A stretch of 27,987 bases of DNA from positions 35,671 to 63,657 of the forward strand of contig BLXT01001108.1 in NCBI GenBank assembly GCA_019648995.1. The letters run 5' to 3'. Shown here in pieces: positions 21,027 through 27,987 of this stretch (the first letter of the stretch is position 1; each line of letters starts with the position of its first letter). The notes beneath the pieces were generated by a model. The model saw only the letters and a list, made by a program, of their open reading frames with translations, was not told the origin of the DNA and made no database searches. This stretch comes from Plakobranchus ocellatus. Its lineage: Eukaryota; Mollusca; Gastropoda; Plakobranchidae. A program made the translations under genes and the position numbers.

Positions 21027-23242
21027 AAGTTGTCCATGTTTCTACTTAACTTTACAATGTTGAAACTTATATGGAGCTTAATTGATTCTGCACCAAAAAA
21101 TCCAGTGCATTTGGAGTATTTAAAACCATCTCAATTTAAAAAAAAGAAAAAGGTACTCAAATATTTTTAACAAAAGTGTGCGGCTCAACTTTAGACTGAA
21201 TAAAATAGAAACACCCTGCTAGATCTGAGAAATTATCACCTTTCTTTAATAATTATTTTGAGTAACAACATCAACATGTCTCCTTATTTACTTTGCCTTC
21301 AAGTTCAGACTGAATTCTTCATAGAATTCATGTAATTTCTTTACACTCTGTTGGGTCTGTGAGATTCATTACTCCAAACATTGACAATTCCACACAACTC
21401 ATTCACACCTGACTTTCATAACAGAAACCATAAGGTGAAAATTTCCCCTAAGGAAACAGACAAGAGCGTCAGAGACAGATGGGGATCACTATTAAAATGG
21501 AAGATTGTGATAATGATGATGACGATGATGATGATAAAGACTGATCTTTCCATTCAAATTAGATTAGAATCGATATTTCTCACATAATTCAGCAATCAGT
21601 GATCGGTAAGATTTGACAAGTAATTTGGCCCATTCCACAACACAAGACAAGATGGATAAAATAAAACAGTGCATGCTTATGATTATAGTGCAGTGGGGAG
21701 AAAAAACCCTGTTCTCTAATTTATTTATTTCACCTTCGAAACAAAAGAGTATTTCTTGCCCTGTCCTTCAGCATTAACATTATGGCCACTAAGGTTAATG
21801 AATATTAAATGACTTGCATCAGGTCTTGTCCTAGGAAAACCAACCAAAATGAGGAGGGCTGGTAGGACTAGGGTGAAAAAAAACAACAAAAAAACATAGG
21901 ACTGGTTCACACTCTAGTTCTGACTTTTCTAGCACAGAGCAAGTTAATCTGAAGATGAAATATACAAAAATACAGATTCACACACACATTAACAAAATCT
22001 AACATAATCCACTATGGAGATGTTGGATTGACTTGATACAACAATCATGAATACAACCCTGGCTCAGCGTTCACAGTTTGGACTTCTTTGAAAAAAATAA
22101 ACTTGGATGAAAAAGCAGCACCACAGCAAGGGAGTATTTGAATATGACACACTTAGTGCAATGTGACTCCTTGTGCACTTTCATTGACAAAAAAAAAAAC
22201 CTCCCAACTTGTCTTGGAGAAGCACATACAGCAAGTAATGTGTTACACAAATATTGCACAACTTATGATAAAAATAATAAATAAATAAATAATAAACAAT
22301 TAACCATGTATTCGATATATCCACATTTTTAATACACATTTGTCTGTGATTGTTTCTTCCACCCTTTTTTTGTTATCATTCTGACTAAACATAGCTTTTC
22401 TGATCAGATGTGTAAACTCCACGTTTAGTCCTTCAGATTTCAACTGAATAATTATAATTTCAAAACTCAAGACAAAAGGAGAGCGACTACCTATAATGCA
22501 TGAGAGAGAGAGAGAGAGAGAGTTAGTTGATGTAAGCAGTGATATCACCATATTGACGTCACCAAGCTCTCCTCAATGCAAAGGAACTGTTCAAGCAAAT
22601 CTGACAGTGACAGAAACAAACAGCATTTTTTCCAATATTGCTGCCATCATAAACAAGAATTATTATCTGAAAATTAATAAAAATGCAGGGTTTCCTGAGG
22701 TATGATTCTCACACACACACAAAATAATTGTTTCATTTAAAAAGAAAAATGTATTTGAAAGATATCAATTAGGTGTAAAAACTATTGCCATAATTCTACA
22801 TACATGGCAACAGAGTGCATAATGGCATGAATAGGAAAGAGTTTAAATATTGCTGGCAGCCTCGCCTATATAAAACAAACCATAACATGCTATGGCTTTA
22901 GATTAAATACTTTTTTATACAAACAAGTTGCAAATAATGTATGCTTTGCAAAACACTCTTTTTTAAGCGTACAAGAAAGATAAAAATGACATAAACATAA
23001 TACTTCAATTAAGAGCCTACAAATGATAAAACCTGACAAGACATGCTCGTTCTTTTGAAATTTCATGCACTTTTTATTTTATTTTTTTTTTAATGTTGTT
23101 CAGATGAAAGAAACAATAGTTGCTTCAGATGCGGCTCTATAAGTTCCATTGGTCAATTGTGGTTTAAGTTATCATTTAAATTTCTCCCTATGGATGATCA
23201 ACATCTCACTCACTCTAAGTTCTGCATTTTTTAATACAGGTG
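21027..23242. other. Unassigned intergenic DNA
   Basis: No gene is supported. It holds short GAT (about 21510-21540), AAAT (about 22270-22295) and GA (about 22501-22522) simple repeats. The composition is A-rich on the + strand, as expected for the 3' flank of a minus-strand gene. Confidence 0.6.
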
Positions 23243-23505
23243 TAAAGTAAAAGTAAAGTGGGTTCCATGCTAAGTCCGAGCATCGGGGAACCAGGATCAG
23301 GGTCCTGATTGTTCTTGGCATGCGGCAATATGAAGTAGTTTGCCATTGCTTTCCTCGCCGCCTTTACTTTTGCAAGGTCTTAAGAGATCTAGTTACCCAT
23401 TTAGTGCTGGGTGAACACAGAGGAGCGATGAAAAATTGACATGGCCGGAACCTTCGACCTCTGACGTGGTAGCTATCTGCCCTACTAGATGAGCCACCAC
23501 TCCGC
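23243..23505 (-). mobile_element. tRNA-headed SINE, copy 2
   Basis: Full-length relative of the element at 7803-8080, in opposite orientation. On the minus strand it begins GCGGAGTGGTGGCTCATCTA, an A-box-like stretch, followed by a B-box region around GGTTCCGGCC. It keeps the GGCGGCGAGGAAAGCAATGG core and the CCAAGAACAATCAGGACC segment, and ends CCCACTTTACTTTTACTTTA. The better preserved tRNA-like head and tail suggest a younger insertion than copy 1. Confidence 0.88.
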
Positions 23506-25438
23506 TACACATATACATACCAATTTTTTTTAAATGCCAAAACACTGGCATGGATGCTGAATATTTGATAAACTAAAAAAGATGAAAGACTCTACAGTCA
23601 AGATAAAACTTAAGAATCATAGTTTGAAAAAAATCTTTTAACAGATAAAAGTTCAGCCAATCCAGAACTCGTTCATAACCATAGAAACAGGAGGATAACA
23701 CGCACAAGTGCCTTGGAATGGAGAATCAGAAACCTAGTTCAGATTGAAGACACACATTATTACCACAACTACAACTGTATGAAAAGTGTATAAAGATTTA
23801 TACATTAATTATAATATATTGTCCTGTCCACAGGAGAAAAATATGTAACCAAAAAAAGCACCATTTGTATGAAACTCTGCCTGTACAACACGATACTACT
23901 TCAGCACAAAGAAAGAAATATGAATAGATAAGAGAAAAAAAATTTATAATGTACAAAGAAAAAAAAAAAAAGAAAATTATTCCGATTTGATTTTTTTTCA
24001 AAGATGCCACCCCTCCTCCATAGGTATTTACTGCCTGGAGAAACACACAAGAATTATCTCAGTACTGGCAACTCAATGGAAGTATACAAACAAGAGCAGA
24101 AGTTCCAGCCATAGAAATCTTCCCTTGTTTTTTCCTTTCTTGGTCTACTTCTTTATTTCTTCACTTCCAACTGGAGAAATTATTGAATCAATGGCTCCAT
24201 TAGGTACACATTACTCATGTCTACAGTTATCAGCACTATTTACAGCTAACAAAGTTACGTACGACACCCGAGTAACCCTCAGTTTTAACCGAAAAGTATT
24301 TATTGATCAAAACTGAGGGTTACTTGGGTTTTTTTTTTTCAGGTACAAAATGAATTAAATAATTTGTGTATTGCACATCTACATGAAAATGTGATGGATT
24401 TATGAAAATCTTCAAATCACTACAGCACTCTATACATGGCACAAAGCAATTATCAGTCAGCACGCAATGATAACAACTTTAAATAGCATAAAACTTACTC
24501 ATTTGCTGGGCAAAGTTTTCTATCACAACAATTTTACAGGTCAAAAAAGTTTAGTAAGTAAGATGCTTGCCAAGGTGTAATGACACGAAGAGGTCAACAC
24601 TAAAATTATATGTGTATAACAAATCTTATTGCTCATTTTGCATATAAATTGGTGTAAAGATGTAGAGAATTAAGTGCATAATTTTTTTTACCATCTGAAA
24701 CAAATCCTATAGAAAGAAGTGTAATTTATCAACTTGTAGTACCACACTATAAGCATAGAATCAATCTATATCTTGAACAGTAAACTTCATCTCTTGCAGT
24801 TTCTATCATTAATGGGATCAGGTTTTGGCTTCTTTTTTTTTTTTAAAGAAACATTAAATCCTTAAAGTTGTCACTTTAAATTCTTTATTCTTGCAGGCTG
24901 GTTGCAAAATAAGTATTCTTTCTGGCAAATAATAATTGGGTACTTTGCATTACTGTGTTGCAACAAGTTGTGTCAAACAAGATGTCAACAAATTTTTTTT
25001 CCTTATTTTGGAGTTAAAACCAATATCATCATTGTCCACAATTTTTTTTTTTCCATTTTGATGGCAAGATTTTTAAAAAAATATTTAAGCCGTCTCTATT
25101 TTGGTCAATGACCTTTGCTGACCTTCAGCATTAGAGAAAATTGAAGCAAGTGCAAAAGATCCAAGACTTGATTGTTTAGGCCTCAAAACATAATTATGAC
25201 CCGAAATTAGTTTGACCAGCTATAAAAATAGATTTTCTTGGCAAGAAAAGTCACAATCTACATGCTACATCTGAATTTCATTAACGCCAGAAGGCACATT
25301 TTGTTCGGGCAGAGAGGATCTATTAGTTTTGTCACCCATCCATAAAGCTTCCATTTCTGCTCACTAAACCTGAATTTTAATCTTGTTGTTGTGAGCAGAG
25401 TTGATTGCTTGGCTGGCATAACAGGTTGCTATCAATCA
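23506..25438. other. Unassigned DNA / possible 3' UTR of the minus-strand gene
   Basis: No gene is supported. It contains A and T runs and one strong inverted repeat (24267-24328). TTTATT sequences at about 24296 and 24880, which read AATAAA on the minus strand, are possible late cleavage signals for the right-hand gene. Confidence 0.55.
24267..24328 (+). repeat. 20-bp inverted repeat followed by a T run
   Basis: CCCGAGTAACCCTCAGTTTT pairs with AAAACTGAGGGTTACTTGGG, which leaves one G-T type mismatch and a 22-base loop. The right arm runs straight into about twelve T residues. As RNA from the + strand this is a strong hairpin ended by U residues, the shape of a Pol III terminator or a small structured RNA. 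It may equally be the remains of a tiny inverted-repeat transposon. Confidence 0.7.
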
Positions 25439-25444
25439 TTTATT
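25439..25444 (-). terminator. Candidate poly(A) signal of the minus-strand gene
   Basis: TTTATT on the + strand reads AATAAA on the minus strand, 221 bases after the stop codon at 25665. It is the nearest such hexamer. Confidence 0.35.
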
Positions 25445-25465
25445 GCTTAGTTGCAATCACTGAGT

Positions 25466-25695
25466 GACATAGCCTGACAAAAGAGGTCCCGAACTTCTGC
25501 TGCCGATGTGTAAAGTTCTTGCTTTGTCACTTACAAATAAAGGTCCAAAACTGCTCCTTAGATCTTCAAAGATCTTGCTTGGGTTCACATGAGTAGAGAT
25601 CCAAATCTGACACAGATCAGAAAAGATCTGCTGCAGACCTGTCGAGTTCCCAATTGGCCACACATCAGTAAAGGTCCCAATCTGCCGCATTCCAG
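25466..25695. repeat. Degenerate repeat of about 56 bp, four copies
   Basis: The motif A(G)GTCC(C)AA.CTGC recurs at 25484, 25541, 25597 and 25672, each preceded by a CACAT/TCAC..GTAAA-like stretch. Spacings are 57, 56 and 75 bp. The copy at 25655-25695 overlaps the last codons and stop of the right-hand gene. Confidence 0.6.
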
Positions 25696-25814
25696 GTTAA
25701 CATGAAGGTGTGATTGGCATAAGGATCCACCTGGGGCTGCCGCGATTTTGGCTCCCCTGACATCCAAGAGTCCGGAGCTGGTGTGTTGCCAGAGTCAAGA
25801 CTTGGGTGGAATGT
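25665..25814 (-). CDS. Last coding exon of the minus-strand gene
   Basis: The acceptor CACTCCAG is followed by 49 codons and TGA in exactly the phase left by the preceding exon. It starts TFHPSLDSGNTPAPDSWMSG, a Pro/Ser-rich linker, and ends in the hydrophobic strand TFMLTWNAADWDLY. The stop codon lies inside the last copy of a 56-bp repeat. Confidence 0.78.
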   Translation of the reverse strand, partial: TFHPSLDSGNTPAPDSWMSGEPKSRQPQVDPYANHTFMLTWNAADWDLY

Positions 25815-27747
25815 CTGGAGTGGGAGTGAGGGTGAGAGGGATTAGTACAGCAATCAGTGTATGAAAAACAAGGGGAATTGTCATGACAACATTGATAAAA
25901 ATGATAATGATGGTGATGGTGATGATGATTGATGTCTCTTTTTTTACACAAAAAATTCTGCAGAAAGAGTGACTTATGACAGTTTTGATTGTCCCTAAAT
26001 CTCTGATTGGTAAATTATTCCTTACGTGACTTTAGAGCCCTACACAAGCAGAGCTGGGTTATATCTATGCCATGTGACAGGCGCTTGTGACTTTGTTGAA
26101 ACTAAGTCTCAAAGCCTACATGTTTATTTCTTTACAGTGAAATTTCCCCTATGATATTTTACTTTCCTATATTTCGTTTGGCAAAAGCTAATAAGTTTAA
26201 AGGTTTTTGTAAACATACTTTGAGAGCGTTGCTGTAACCCTTTCCGACCGTAACAACCGCAGGCATGGCCAGTTTTGAAGAGGCTACTGTTTTCTCCTCT
26301 GTATCACCGTCATCATCATTATCAACAGGCACCTCTTCTTCAGTCAGCCCCGCTTCCTTTTCTAGTTCCAGCCTGTCCTCGTCGCAAGTAACTGGCAGGA
26401 CAAGTTTGAGGTAGAAGTCGCGAGCCGCGTGGCACTGGAACACACAGAGAGGTGATAGGGAGGTGGCATCGGTCACTAGCAGGCACCCGCGTGTTGTGCC
26501 CACATACAGAAATCTCTGCACAGCTGAGAGACAGCTCACCTGACCGCCTAAAACCAGCAGAAGAAAAAAAGAATTGGTGAAATATAATAAAATTACTAAC
26601 ATCTATAAAGTCACAAAGTAACAATTTATTCTAATTGTTCTTTTTGGGTTTTTTGTGTGTCTTGTTTTTTCTTTCCTCTTTTTCTCACTGCTATATACAC
26701 ATCCTGCCTAGCTGGGATCATCTAAGGTATTAACTTAAGATGAAAGAAATTTGTGATTTAGACCCAAAGTTAATAAGCAGCAAAAACGTTCACATTTACT
26801 GATACTATTGATAGTTTTTTTTTTTTCCATGAGCATCTCATGTTTACACAACTTCTATCTCCCCTCCACAAATGTACTTCATATATTTAAAACTATGATA
26901 CGTACTATGTAATCTCAAAATTCAATATAAGGATCACAACCCTCAGCAATGCTCACTGTATAAGCCTCCTTCAGGCATTCTAGCAGCCCTGGTTCCTCCT
27001 ATTTCTCTGTGCTTGAGCTAGGGCAATATTTGAAATAAATCAGACACCTTCGTATTTTTGTATTTGATGCATTTCTATTGATAATTGCAAAATTTCTATG
27101 ATAAGAGATATGTGTACAGAGATGCAACTCATAATTTTCCAAAAAGAGAAATAACATAAAAACAGATGCAAAACTTAAGAATCTGGTAAGAAGCAAACTA
27201 AAAAAAAAAAATATATAAAATGACCATAGTTTAACAGAAATAGAATGAGATCTTTGAGCATCTTTCTAAGTTTTCACAAAAAAATCTCCTAATAAGGTTG
27301 AAACTCTAAATTGATCGAGGTGTTTCTGTCACCCATCTCAACTGTATCATATGTCTTGAAAATCAGAGTATTCAAGTATTCAAGTTTAGCAGACGGTATG
27401 GAAATGCTTTTTTTTCTCTTCAAAAGTGGATACATGTAAAATTTATCTACATTGAAGATGCAATACTGAAATTGAAGAACCAATACTTGAATCGAAGAAC
27501 CGATTCTGAAATTGAAGAACCAATACTGAAATTGAAGAACGAACATTGAAATTGTAGAACCAACACTGAAATAGTCCAACCAATGCTCCCACACTCCTCA
27601 TACCTTTCCCCTCCACACCATTCATGCTGTAGTCACGGCGCTCGGCCATAGCCAGCACTGGTGAGTCCACGGTGGACACAATCTGAGAGCAGTCCAGTTT
27701 GCGGGAGATGGTTTTGGAGACTGCGTCCCACTGGTAGATTACAGATC
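25665..27747 (-). CDS. C-terminal part of a WD40/beta-propeller-like protein, three exons, partial at 5' end
   Basis: Exons 27747-27604, 26547-26219 and 25814-25665 (minus strand) join in phase into 206 codons plus TGA. The gene continues beyond the right edge of the window. The protein reads SVIYQWDAVSKTISRKLDCS, then LAMAERRDY, then QVSCLSAVQRFLYVGTTRGC. After that come LLVTDATSLSPLCVFQCHA, an acidic loop with VDNDDDGDTEE, AVVTVGKGYSN and finally FMLTWNAADWDLY. The xxYQWD, LYVGTTRG, VTDA and MLTW strands are typical of beta-propeller blades. The final TW..xDW strand suggests the closing blade of a C-terminal propeller, as in large multidomain kinases, RhoGEFs or DENN proteins. I could not settle the family. 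LRRK1-like or RhoGEF-like proteins are the candidates to test. The acidic insertion would lie in a surface loop. Confidence 0.82.
25815..26218 (-). other. Intron of the minus-strand gene (3' one)
   Basis: 404-bp intron with a GTATGT donor and CACTCCAG acceptor. It holds a GAT/GGT simple repeat at about 25890-25930, which creates a false His-rich open frame on the minus strand. Confidence 0.75.
26219..26547 (-). CDS. Second-last coding exon of the minus-strand gene
   Basis: 329 bp after the acceptor GGTTTTAG, ending at the donor GTATGT. It completes a split Gly codon and encodes 109 residues: two propeller strands (VSCLSAVQRFLYVGTTRG and CLLVTDATSLSPLCVF), a long acidic loop and AVVTVGKGYSNALK. 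It is much richer in GC than its flanks. Confidence 0.87.
26548..27603 (-). other. Intron of the minus-strand gene (5' one)
   Basis: 1056-bp intron with a GTATGA donor and TTTTAG acceptor, AT-rich. A 20-bp minisatellite sits 23 bases inside the donor. Confidence 0.8.
27461..27580. repeat. 20-bp minisatellite, six copies
   Basis: Six consecutive 20-bp units of the type CAATACTGAAATTGAAGAAC in exact register. The middle units are closest to consensus and the last two the most diverged. On the gene strand each unit reads GTTCTTCAATTTCAGTATTG, which resembles a pyrimidine tract followed by an AG splice acceptor. Confidence 0.95.
27604..27747 (-). CDS. Coding exon at the right edge, minus-strand gene
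   Basis: 144 bp after the acceptor CATGCCAG, ending at the donor GTATGA. It encodes 47 full codons: SVIYQWDAVSKTISRKLDCS, QIVSTVDSPVLAMAERRD and YSMNGVEGK. The GSVIYQWD strand with a following LDC is a WD-type blade. Codon use and GC content differ clearly from the flanking DNA. Confidence 0.85.
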
Positions 27748-27764
27748 CTGGCATGCGGATAGAG

Positions 27765-27987
27765 GGAGACTCAGTTTATTATCATAACATGGAAATAATA
27801 ACAGGGGGATTCAGTTTTATATCACAATAGGGAGATTCAGCTTCATGCCCTAACATTGAAGTTCAGCTTCTTTTCAAAATAGGGAAATGCAGTTTTATAT
27901 CATGACACAGAGATTCAGCTTCATATCATAACAGAGAGGAGGTTCATATCGTAAAAGAAAGATTCAGCTTCATATCATGATAAAGAG
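27765..27987. repeat. Degenerate repeat of about 28 bp at the right edge
   Basis: Variants of GATTCAGCTTCATATCATAAC with short purine-rich linkers recur about eight times to the end of the window, with unit lengths of roughly 20-40 bp. It lies in the intron upstream of the last exon described and probably continues beyond the edge. Confidence 0.8.

Noticed and set aside
25697..25951. His-rich 84-codon frame on the minus strand
   Set aside because: The His run comes from a GAT/GGT simple repeat inside an intron. The true exon there (25814-25665) is read in another frame.

Overview
This window is animal nuclear DNA. It has AT-rich introns with GT-AG boundaries, microsatellites, a LINE fragment and two copies of a tRNA-headed SINE. 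The SINE family and the abundance of TAGATCTAGA-type sequence suggest a mollusc, probably a gastropod. That is an inference from pattern memory, not a database match.

Left part (about 0.5-12.7 kb, + strand): one complete gene in eleven coding exons between 1817 and 12574. The exons join in perfect phase into a 493-residue class III, PLP-dependent aminotransferase-fold protein of the ETNPPL/PHYKPL (AGXT2L) family. These are phospho-lyases that split phosphoethanolamine or 5-phosphohydroxylysine. The upstream 1.8 kb holds a purine tract, TATA-like sites and a dense cluster of AGATCT palindromes. Intron 4 carries two coding-looking but unidentified relics, intron 5 an (AT)n array and intron 6 a SINE.

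Middle (12.6-25.6 kb): no convincing gene. It holds candidate poly(A) signals, two long (AT)n arrays, the 3' end of a LINE reverse-transcriptase ORF fused to a 58-bp tandem array that contains an assembly gap, a 67-bp minisatellite, an exact 120-bp tandem duplication, a second SINE on the minus strand and a hairpin followed by a T run. Base composition changes from T-rich to A-rich on the + strand near 18.7-19 kb, as expected if two convergent transcription units with long 3' ends meet there.

Right part (25.4-28.0 kb, - strand): the last three coding exons (27747-27604, 26547-26219, 25814-25665) of a larger gene that continues beyond the right edge. They encode the C-terminal end of a WD40/beta-propeller-like protein whose family I could not settle. 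Its introns and flanks are full of short tandem repeats (20 bp, about 28 bp, about 56 bp). The last of the 56-bp repeats contains the stop codon.

The two genes converge tail to tail and nothing in the sequence ties them to one pathway. I found no operon-like or clearly new system. The most unusual things are the relics in intron 4, the LINE-minisatellite fusion and the repeat-derived end of the right-hand gene.
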